A DNA stretch of 10,898 nt. Origin: Bog-793 sp050014835. Lineage in GTDB: Bacteria; Actinomycetota; Acidimicrobiia; Acidimicrobiales; Bog-793. The position numbers were made by a program, and so were the translations under genes. This document shows positions 1-5,222 of this stretch, one piece after another. The stretch lies in assembly GCA_050014835.1 (NCBI GenBank), contig JBEKCO010000054.1, positions 1 to 10,898 of the forward strand, written 5' to 3'. Position 1 is the first letter of the stretch. Every line of letters begins with the position of its first letter. The notes beneath the pieces were generated by a model. That model was not told the origin of the DNA and ran no database searches. It was given only the letters and a program-made list of their open reading frames with translations.

Positions 1-91
1 GCACGCCGGCCTCGCCGAGAGGAGCGAAGAGGAACGGGTCTTCGACCGGTTCGAAGGCCGCGCGCAGCGCGGCGAGATTCGGATCACCCAT
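1..91 (-). CDS. Unidentified protein, N-terminal part only
   Basis: An open minus-strand frame starts at an ATG (91-89) and runs off the left edge after 30 codons. About three quarters of its codons end in G or C, and it begins MGDPNLAALRAAFEPVEDP. A GGAG lies 12 bases before the ATG, which is a little far. The frame stays open upstream of the ATG, so an earlier start is possible. The PV-x-DP spacing faintly recalls the MIP18/DUF59 fold of Mrp and SufT proteins, which would suit the Fe-S neighbours, but 30 residues cannot establish that. It diverges from the SufR-like gene. I do not recognise it, and the opposite strand is also open here. Confidence 0.4.
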   Translation of the reverse strand, partial: MGDPNLAALRAAFEPVEDPFLFAPLGEAGV

Positions 92-146
92 CGCGATTCG
101 CGGCTCCAGCCGGGAGACGAGGGCGCCGGCGATCCGGCGCGTCGCA

Positions 147-157
147 GGTAGGATACC
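147..157. promoter_or_regulatory. Symmetric -10-like element between divergent genes, with a small dyad
   Basis: The sequence GGTA-GGA-TACC is a perfect inverted repeat with a 3-base centre. Within it, the 7-mer TAGGATA (149-155) gives a TANNNT -10 hexamer on both strands: TAGGAT on plus and TATCCT on minus. On plus, the hexamer ends 7 bases before the GTG at 162, so RNA could begin at that codon (leaderless). On minus, RNA would begin near 143, about 50 bases before the ATG at 91. No convincing -35 box is visible. The dyad could also be a site for the adjacent regulator, but this is inference. Confidence 0.4.
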
Positions 158-161
158 AAGT

Positions 162-959
162 GTGCGCTCCGCTCCTTCCCGGGCGCCGGCAGCGTCCACG
201 TCGAGCGCGAGCCGCCGATCCGTCCAACAAGTCGGCGACGTGACGGGCCCTTCGCCGGACCGGGACCGCGACGACGACTCGTTCTCCGCCGCGGTCGCCG
301 CCATCACCAGCGCCTTCGGCGACGCGACCCGCCGTCACGTCTACCTGTTCTGCCGGGAGGTGGACGGCGCGACCGCCGGTGAGGTCGCCCGGAAGTTCGC
401 GCTCCACCCGAACGTCGCCCGCCACCACCTCGACAAGCTCGCTGCCGGCGGCTACCTGGAGGTCACGCTCGACCGCGCCGCCCCGAGCGCCGGCCGGCCG
501 GCGAAGCGGTACCGGCCGTCGTCACGCGCGACGACCGTGCCCATCCCGACCCGGCCGAACGAGCTCGTCATCAATCTGCTCGTGCGATCGCTCGCCGCGC
601 TCGACCCCGCCGTCGCCGACCACCTCGCCGAGGAGGTCGGCGAGGAGTACGGGCGCTCCCTCGCCGCCGAGATGGCACCCGGCGAGTCGCAGCGCTCGAT
701 ACGCGCCGCGATGTCTGCCGTCGTCGACGCGCTCACCGCCCAGGGGTTCGCCGCCCGCGCCGAGAGCGACAACACGACGACCTGGGTCGTGCGCGAGCAC
801 TGCCCGTTCGGGGAGGTCGTCCTCGAGCACCCAGTGCTCTGCGCGGTCGACCGGGGAATGGTGAAGGGGCTGCTCGCCGGGCTCTGCGGTGACGAGGTCC
901 CCGTCCGGCTCTCGTCGCGCGCCCTCGGCGACCGGTCCTGCTCGAGCGTCGCCGGGTGA
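162..959 (+). CDS. SufR-like winged-helix regulator with C-terminal cysteine cluster
   Basis: The protein has up to 265 residues. A winged helix-turn-helix spans about residues 48-118, with a recognition-helix region like HPNVARHHLDKLAAGGYL followed by a GRPAKRYRP wing, typical of ArsR/SufR-type regulators. The C-terminal part carries C214-X12-C227-X14-C242-X17-C260, starting EHCPFGEV. Known SufR proteins use similarly spaced cysteines to hold an Fe-S cluster that controls binding to suf promoters. The gene overlaps the desulfurase by 4 bases (GTGA), so the two are probably co-transcribed and translationally coupled. The start is uncertain: GTG 162 would be leaderless, while GTG 240 removes 26 low-complexity residues and leaves the domain intact. 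Cluster binding and targets are inferred from the family. Confidence 0.8.
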   Translation: MRSAPSRAPAASTSSASRRSVQQVGDVTGPSPDRDRDDDSFSAAVAAITSAFGDATRRHVYLFCREVDGATAGEVARKFALHPNVARHHLDKLAAGGYLEVTLDRAAPSAGRPAKRYRPSSRATTVPIPTRPNELVINLLVRSLAALDPAVADHLAEEVGEEYGRSLAAEMAPGESQRSIRAAMSAVVDALTAQGFAARAESDNTTTWVVREHCPFGEVVLEHPVLCAVDRGMVKGLLAGLCGDEVPVRLSSRALGDRSCSSVAG

Positions 960-2104
960 GCGGCGAGGTGGCCCGGCACTACCTCGACCACGCCTCGACC
1001 AGTCCGCTGCGGCCAGAGGCCGCCGGGGCCATCGCCGCCTGGCTCGACCGGGGCGTCTACGCCGACGCGGGGCGTCCCTACGAGGAAGGGCGCATCGTCG
1101 CAGCCGCCATCGAGGAGGCGCGCGAGGCCGTCGCCGACCTCGTCGGGGTGAGCCCGCGACAGGTGATCTTCACTTCTGGCGGCACGGAATCGGCGAACTG
1201 GGCGAACTGGGCGGCGCGGGAGGCTGACCGCACCGGTCCGATCGTGTTCAGCCCGGTCGAGCACTCCTCCGTCCGGCGTTCGGCCGAACGTCACGGCCCC
1301 GTCTTCTCGATTCCGGTCGACCACGTCGGCCGTGTCGACATCGGGACGGTCGACGCATTGCTTGCGAGGCGTGATTCGCTGCCGGCCCTCGTCAACTGCC
1401 AACTGGCGAACCATCAGGTCGGGACCGTCCAGCCGGTCGGCGAGATCGTCGAGCGTTGCCGGCGGTTCCGGGTTCCCGTCCACGTCGACGCGTGCATGGC
1501 GATCGGCCAGACGGCCGTCGACCTCGCCGCGCTCGACGCCGATTACGTGTCGGTCTCGGCGCACAAGTTCGGCGGCCCGACGGGCGTCGGAGCGCTCGTC
1601 GTCGGCCGCCGCACCCGTGTCCCGTCGCTGCTCCTCGGCGGCGCCGAGGAGCGGTCGCGCCGAGCAGGGATGGAAAGCGTCCTTTCGATCGTCGGCTTGG
1701 GTGCCGTCGCGCGAGCTCTCGCCGCACCGGGTGCCCTCGAGCACGCCGCGAAGCGGGCCCGGTTCCTCACCGACGCGATCTCGGAGGCGGCACTCGGCGT
1801 CGAGGGCGTCTCTGAGTACGGCGACCCGGCCGGGCGTGTCCCGCAGCTCGTCTGCTTCGGGGTCCCGGGGGTCAGGGCCGAGGGCGTCGTCATGGGACTC
1901 GACCAGGCGGGCGTGGCGGTCCACTCCGGGTCGGCGTGCGCCTCCGAGGCGTTCAAGCCGTCCCCTGCCTTGGCGGCCATGGGCGTCGACGCCGATCGTT
2001 CACTCCGCTGCTCCGTCGGCTGGTCGACGACAGACGACGACGTCGCCGCGTTCGCGAGCGCCTTTCCCACTATCGTCGGACGACTGCGGTCGCTGGCGAT
2101 CTGA
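956..2104 (+). CDS. Cysteine desulfurase, NifS/IscS class, divergent PLP pocket
   Basis: This 382-residue PLP enzyme of the aminotransferase class V fold removes sulfur from cysteine as an enzyme persulfide for Fe-S clusters or thiolated tRNA. Visible features are the N-terminal YLDHASTSP, the phosphate-binding SGGTES (74-79), H103 where the ring-stacking histidine lies, D178, the Schiff-base lysine K204 in SAHKFGGP, and the active-site C328 in SGSACAS. Several pocket positions are unusual: NHQVG (152-156) replaces the usual NNEIG, HVDACM (176-181) replaces HVDAxQ, and RAGM (236-239) replaces RxGT. The GTG start lies inside the regulator's stop region. No U-type scaffold, SufBCD or mnmA gene follows, so the sulfur acceptor is unknown. 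Confidence 0.93.
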   Translation: MSGEVARHYLDHASTSPLRPEAAGAIAAWLDRGVYADAGRPYEEGRIVAAAIEEAREAVADLVGVSPRQVIFTSGGTESANWANWAAREADRTGPIVFSPVEHSSVRRSAERHGPVFSIPVDHVGRVDIGTVDALLARRDSLPALVNCQLANHQVGTVQPVGEIVERCRRFRVPVHVDACMAIGQTAVDLAALDADYVSVSAHKFGGPTGVGALVVGRRTRVPSLLLGGAEERSRRAGMESVLSIVGLGAVARALAAPGALEHAAKRARFLTDAISEAALGVEGVSEYGDPAGRVPQLVCFGVPGVRAEGVVMGLDQAGVAVHSGSACASEAFKPSPALAAMGVDADRSLRCSVGWSTTDDDVAAFASAFPTIVGRLRSLAI

Positions 2105-2112
2105 ACAAGCAG

Positions 2113-2173
2113 CCAGCCGGGCGGTGCCAGCCCCCGCCGCCGGTGTCGCCGAGACCGTGTCGTCGTCGGCTGG
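2113..2173. terminator. Possible convergent termination region
   Basis: The 89-base gap between the convergent desulfurase and gmd genes holds a perfect 7-base inverted repeat, CCAGCCG (2113-2119) and CGGCTGG (2167-2173). A smaller GGCGG/CCGCC hairpin (2120-2124 with 2134-2138) lies inside it. There is no T-tract on either strand, so this is not a classical intrinsic terminator. Position is the main argument. Confidence 0.22.
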
Positions 2174-2193
2174 GCGGCCCCCGGGAAGTCTCC

Positions 2194-3156
2194 TCAGCGC
2201 CGAAGCGTGGCGAGATCGGCGTCGACCATCATCTCGATGAGGTCGGGGAAGCCGATCTCGGGCTTCCAGTCGAGCTTCGTATGCGCCTTCGTCGCGTCGC
2301 CGACAAGGACGTCGACCTCCGCCGGCCGAAGGAACTTCTCGTCGACGACGACGTGATCCTCCCAGTGCAATCCCACTCGGCCGAAAGCCACTTCGCACAG
2401 CTCACGCACCGAGTGCGCCTCGCCCGTCGCGATGACGAAATCATCGGGCTGGTCCTGTTGCAGCATGAGCCACATCGCCCGCACGTAGTCAGCGGCAAAA
2501 CCCCAGTCTCGCTGGGCGTCGAGGTTGCCGAGCCGCACCTCACGTTCCAAGCCGATCGCAATGCGCGCCGCGGCGTTCGTGATCTTCCGGGTCACGAACT
2601 CGAGGCCGCGCCTCGGGCTCTCGTGGTTGAAAAGGATCCCCGAGGAGGCATGGAGCCCGTAGCTCTCGCGGTAGTTCACGGTGATCCAGTGGCCGTAGAC
2701 CTTGGCGACGCCATAGGGGCTACGTGGGTGGAAAGGCGTCAACTCGGTCTGCGGTGATTCGTGGACCTTGCCGAACATCTCGGACGAGCTCGCCTGATAG
2801 AAGCGGATCTCGGGGTTGACGAACCGGATGGCGTCGAGCACCCGGGTCACCCCCAGCGCCGTCGCCTCGCCGGTGAATACCGGCTGGCTGAACGAGGTCT
2901 GCACGAAGGATTGCGCCGCGAGGTTGTACAGCTCGTCCGGCTCGCACTCCCGCAGGACGTTGATGATCGAGACCTCGTCGAGGATCTCGCCCGGCACGAG
3001 CGTGATGCGATCCTGGATGTGGGCGACGCGTTCGAAGGTGACGGTGCTCGAACGGCGGACCATACCGAACACCTCGTAGTCCTTGTCGAGGAGGAACTCC
3101 GCGAGGTACGAACCATCCTGGCCGGTGACACCGGTGATGAGCGCGCGTCGAGTCAC
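2194..3156 (-). CDS. gmd: GDP-mannose 4,6-dehydratase
   Basis: This 320-residue short-chain dehydratase of the extended SDR family converts GDP-mannose to GDP-4-keto-6-deoxymannose in the cytosol. That product is the branch point to GDP-fucose, GDP-rhamnose and related surface sugars. The NADP-binding loop GVTGQDGSY has the G9-x-x-G12-x-x-G15 pattern, followed by RRSS at 34-37. Catalytic residues are visible in SSSEMFG (S125, E126) and YGVAK (Y148, K152). The family block GNLDAQRDWGFAADYV starts at 210. The length fits short bacterial Gmd. The GTG start sits 6 bases after a -10 box with no Shine-Dalgarno, suggesting a leaderless mRNA. The usual partner (GDP-fucose synthase or a 4-reductase) is not in the window. 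Confidence 0.96.
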   Translation of the reverse strand: MTRRALITGVTGQDGSYLAEFLLDKDYEVFGMVRRSSTVTFERVAHIQDRITLVPGEILDEVSIINVLRECEPDELYNLAAQSFVQTSFSQPVFTGEATALGVTRVLDAIRFVNPEIRFYQASSSEMFGKVHESPQTELTPFHPRSPYGVAKVYGHWITVNYRESYGLHASSGILFNHESPRRGLEFVTRKITNAAARIAIGLEREVRLGNLDAQRDWGFAADYVRAMWLMLQQDQPDDFVIATGEAHSVRELCEVAFGRVGLHWEDHVVVDEKFLRPAEVDVLVGDATKAHTKLDWKPEIGFPDLIEMMVDADLATLRR

Positions 3157-3162
3157 GGTGTT

Positions 3163-3191
3163 GTTCTAGGCGCGGGACCGCCCCCTCGCAA
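3163..3191 (-). promoter_or_regulatory. Probable gmd promoter, leaderless
   Basis: Reading minus, the -35 box TTGCGA (3191-3186) is followed by a 17-base spacer and the -10 box TAGAAC (3168-3163). Six bases then separate the -10 from the gmd GTG at 3156. Spacing is ideal for a housekeeping sigma factor, and transcription would begin at or next to the start codon. The -10 lacks the usual final T. Apart from the terminator-like hairpins below, I see nothing else in the gap between gmd and the cold-shock gene. Confidence 0.5.
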
Positions 3192-3335
3192 ACACCCCGC
3201 CCCCCGACCCGCGCCGGGTTCTGCCGCTCGGAACGCTACCGGGCCGCGCGCCAGCCGCCATGGCCGGACAGACGTGCCACGACGATGACGCTGCGGTTGC
3301 GGAACCAGGGGTCCGCGCTCGATTCGTCGCGAGCG

Positions 3336-3361
3336 CCCGGCGGCCGGGAAGGCGGTCCGCC
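3336..3361 (-). terminator. Tandem GC hairpins after the cold-shock gene
   Basis: Two small inverted repeats follow the cold-shock stop codon at 15-40 bases: GGCGG-T-CCGCC (3351-3361) and CCCGGC-G-GCCGGG (3336-3348), written on plus. Each could fold into a 4-5 bp GC stem. No U-tract follows. GC-rich bacteria often have such U-less terminators, but equally short palindromes arise by chance at this base composition. Confidence 0.28.
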
Positions 3362-3375
3362 GAGACGTCTGACGA

Positions 3376-3576
3376 TCAGACTGGCCGAACGTTCGCCGCT
3401 TGGAGGCCCTTCTGCCCCTCCTGAATCTCGAACTCGACCTGCTGACCCTCTTCGAGCGTGCGGTAGCCGTTCATCTGGATGGCGGAGTGATGCACGAATA
3501 CATCGGCACCGCCCTCTTGCGAGATGAAGCCGTAGCCCTTCTCAGCGTTAAACCACTTCACTGTTCCGGTCGCCAC
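3376..3576 (-). CDS. Cold-shock domain protein (CspA family)
   Basis: This 66-residue single OB-fold protein binds single-stranded RNA and DNA and is thought to act as an RNA chaperone. It begins MATGTVKWFNAEKGYGFIS. The RNP1 motif KGYGFI covers residues 13-18 and the RNP2 motif VFVHH covers 26-30, with the second H where E. coli CspA has F. The ending GLQAANVRPV is typical of the family. The start chosen is GTG 3576: it gives the standard family N-terminus and has a strong GGGGGA (3590-3585) 8 bases upstream. An in-frame ATG at 3603 would add nine residues without family support. The gene stands alone, with a long leader to its own promoter. Confidence 0.95.
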   Translation of the reverse strand: MATGTVKWFNAEKGYGFISQEGGADVFVHHSAIQMNGYRTLEEGQQVEFEIQEGQKGLQAANVRPV

Positions 3577-3626
3577 TTCGGCGATCCCCCTTCGTTCGAT
3601 CACACGTGCAGAGAGCGATCGCCAAG
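3577..3626 (-). promoter_or_regulatory. Possible stem flanking the cold-shock ribosome-binding site
   Basis: In the minus-strand RNA, UUGGCGAUC (3625-3617) can pair with GAUCGCCGA (3586-3578), making nine pairs with one G-U. The 30-base loop contains most of the Shine-Dalgarno run (3590-3587). The 3' arm begins at the last G of that run and ends two bases before the GTG. Such a stem could slow or reshape ribosome binding and might be temperature dependent. This is read by eye and not by a folding calculation. Confidence 0.35.
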
Positions 3627-3650
3627 GTCACCGCCGCCAGGCTGACCGGT

Positions 3651-3666
3651 CGATCCTTTCGGATCG
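3651..3666 (-). promoter_or_regulatory. Hairpin with GAAA tetraloop in the cold-shock leader
   Basis: The minus-strand RNA reads CGAUCC-GAAA-GGAUCG, a perfect 6-bp stem closed by a GNRA-type tetraloop, an unusually stable small hairpin. It lies about 50 bases after the predicted transcription start and 75 bases before the start codon. It has no U-tract, so it is more likely a leader structure than a terminator. Confidence 0.4.
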
Positions 3667-3723
3667 GGGCTTTCCGGCAGTCGCGAGACGGCGGAATCGA
3701 CTCGGCAGTTTCTCTCGGCGCGC

Positions 3724-3752
3724 AGGCTACCAGTCCGATCCCCCGTCGTCAC
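3724..3752 (-). promoter_or_regulatory. Probable promoter of the cold-shock gene
   Basis: Reading minus, the -35 box GTGACG (3752-3747) is followed by a spacer of exactly 17 bases and the -10 box TAGCCT (3729-3724). Transcription should begin near 3717, giving a leader of about 140 bases before the GTG at 3576. The promoter lies wholly in the gap after the cysS stop, so the cold-shock gene need not depend on cysS read-through. Confidence 0.5.
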
Positions 3753-3834
3753 CCGCCGCGGCACGGTGACCACGGCCGGAGCGTCTCGACGCCCCCCGCC
3801 GAGTTCCGGCGGCGCGGTGCGGCGGCAGGAAGCC

Positions 3835-5202
3835 TCAGCCGCCGTGCCGGTAGATCCGCGTCCCCCCGGGCGTGTCCTCGACGACCCAGCCGAGCCTTTC
3901 GATCTCGACCCGGAGCCGGTCCGCCGCGGCGTAATCCCGCGCCGCGCGCGCCGCGTCCCGTCGATCGACGAGTTCCCGCACCTCGTCGCTCGCCACGTGC
4001 CGCACACCCCCGGCCTCGACGCCGAGCGCCGCGAACAGGTCCAGCACGACACGCGCGGCCGACCCCCCGGCTTGGAGTTGCCCCGCGTCGCCAAGGGCGT
4101 TCGCCCGGCGCATCGCCGAGAAAAGCCCTCCCAGCGCACGCGGTGTGTCGAGGTCGTCGTCCATCGCCTCGCGGAACCGACGCTGCTCCTCGCCCGCATC
4201 GTCGAGCTGGGAGTCGGGGACCGCGTCGGCGAATCGCCGGGCAAGACTGTCGAGGCGCTGCAGCGTCGTCGTCGCGTCCTCGAGCGTCTGCTCGTTCACC
4301 TCGACCGGCTGGCGGTAATGCGAACCGAGCACAAGGAGCCGGTAGGCGCGGGCGTCGGATCGTTCGAGGAGCTCCGCCATCGTCGTGAAGTTGCCGAGCG
4401 ACTTCGACATCTTCTCGCCGTCGACGCGCACCAGCCCGTTGTGCATCCAGTGACGGGCGAAGGCCCTGCCGTCGGCCACCGCCTGAGCCCGTTCGTTCTC
4501 GTGGTGGGGGAAGATGAGGTCTTCGCCGCCGCCGTGGAGGTCGAAGCCCTCGCCCAACAGCGCGAGCGACATGACGACGCACTCGGTGTGCCAGCCGGGG
4601 CGCCCCGGCCCGAACGGCGAATCCCAGCTCGGTTCCCCGGGCTTCGACCTTTTCCACAGGGCGAAATCGACGGGTGATCGCTTGTGCTCGTCGATTTCGA
4701 CGCGGGCGCCCGCACGCAGTGACTCGATGCTCTGGTGCTTCAGCAGGCCGTAATCCGGAACCGTGGAGGTGTCGAGATACACGCCATCGTCCGTCTCGTA
4801 GGCGGATCCCCGTCCGACGAGATCGCCCACGAGATCGATCATCTCGGCGATGTAGTCGGTCGCGTGGGGGGTCTCGGTCGGCCGGGCTAGTCCCATCTTG
4901 TCCATCGCGGCCCACCACTCGGCTTCGGCGTCGTGCGCCACGTCGCGCCAGTCGCGGCCCTCGGTGGCGGCGCGTTCGATGATCTTGTCGTCGATGTCCG
5001 TGACGTTCGAGACGTGCCGCACCTCGAAGCCGGAGAACTCAAGATAGCGCCGCAGCACGTCGTAGACGAGGGCGAAGCGACCGTGGCCGACGTGCGGGGC
5101 GCCGTACACGGTCGGGCCGCACACGTAGAGACCGACGATGCCCGTGTCGCGGGGCTCCAGTTCGGCGACGCGACCGGTCAGCGTGTCGCGCAACCTGAGC
5201 AC
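3835..5202 (-). CDS. cysS: Cysteinyl-tRNA synthetase
   Basis: This 455-residue class I synthetase charges tRNA-Cys. Visible features are YVCGPTVYGAPHVGH, with the HIGH-like HVGH at 37-40, and KMSKSLGNF with KMSKS at 264-268. The zinc ligands line up with the E. coli enzyme as C28, C208 in HTECVVM, H233 and E237 in FPHHENE. The block DLHGGGEDLIFPHHENERAQ and full length separate it from the related mycothiol ligase MshC, which is shorter. The C-terminal helical and anticodon-binding part ends GTRIYRHGG. The GTG start follows a TACCGT -10-like box by 6 bases with no Shine-Dalgarno, so the message may be leaderless. It diverges from valS. Confidence 0.97.
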   Translation of the reverse strand: MLRLRDTLTGRVAELEPRDTGIVGLYVCGPTVYGAPHVGHGRFALVYDVLRRYLEFSGFEVRHVSNVTDIDDKIIERAATEGRDWRDVAHDAEAEWWAAMDKMGLARPTETPHATDYIAEMIDLVGDLVGRGSAYETDDGVYLDTSTVPDYGLLKHQSIESLRAGARVEIDEHKRSPVDFALWKRSKPGEPSWDSPFGPGRPGWHTECVVMSLALLGEGFDLHGGGEDLIFPHHENERAQAVADGRAFARHWMHNGLVRVDGEKMSKSLGNFTTMAELLERSDARAYRLLVLGSHYRQPVEVNEQTLEDATTTLQRLDSLARRFADAVPDSQLDDAGEEQRRFREAMDDDLDTPRALGGLFSAMRRANALGDAGQLQAGGSAARVVLDLFAALGVEAGGVRHVASDEVRELVDRRDAARAARDYAAADRLRVEIERLGWVVEDTPGGTRIYRHGG

Positions 5203-5204
5203 AC

Positions 5205-5220
5205 GACTACGGTACTAGTC
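5205..5220. promoter_or_regulatory. Shared divergent promoter core for cysS and valS, with dyad
   Basis: Only 20 bases separate the two start codons. They contain the inverted repeat GACTA-N6-TAGTC (5205-5209 and 5216-5220). Inside it, the 7-mer TACGGTA (5208-5214) provides a TANNNT box on both strands: TACGGT for valS and TACCGT for cysS. Predicted starts are near 5202 for cysS (the G of its GTG) and near 5220 for valS, three bases before its ATG. Neither gene has room for a Shine-Dalgarno. Matches to a -35 box are poor on both sides. No T-box leader is possible in so short a gap. Confidence 0.45.
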
Positions 5221-5222
5221 CG

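Noticed and set aside
2..151. Plus-strand frame ending in TAG at 149-151
   Set aside because: Third-position GC is high, but the product is almost all charged residues with no hydrophobic core; the minus reading looks more like protein. Not excluded.
452..1924. 490-codon minus-strand open frame across the regulator and desulfurase
   Set aside because: It is antisense to two genes with clear motifs and has the composition of a shadow frame.
1936..3288. Plus-strand frames opposite gmd
   Set aside because: They cross from the desulfurase end into the gmd antisense strand and show no family motif, whereas gmd is unmistakable.
3835..5202. Mycothiol ligase MshC instead of CysRS
   Set aside because: GGGEDLIFPHHENE, KMSKSLGNF, the four zinc ligands and the 455-residue length with a C-terminal tRNA-binding part fit CysRS; MshC is shorter.
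5203..5222. T-box or attenuator controlling the synthetase genes
   Set aside because: The divergent gap is 20 bases, far too short for a T-box or leader peptide.
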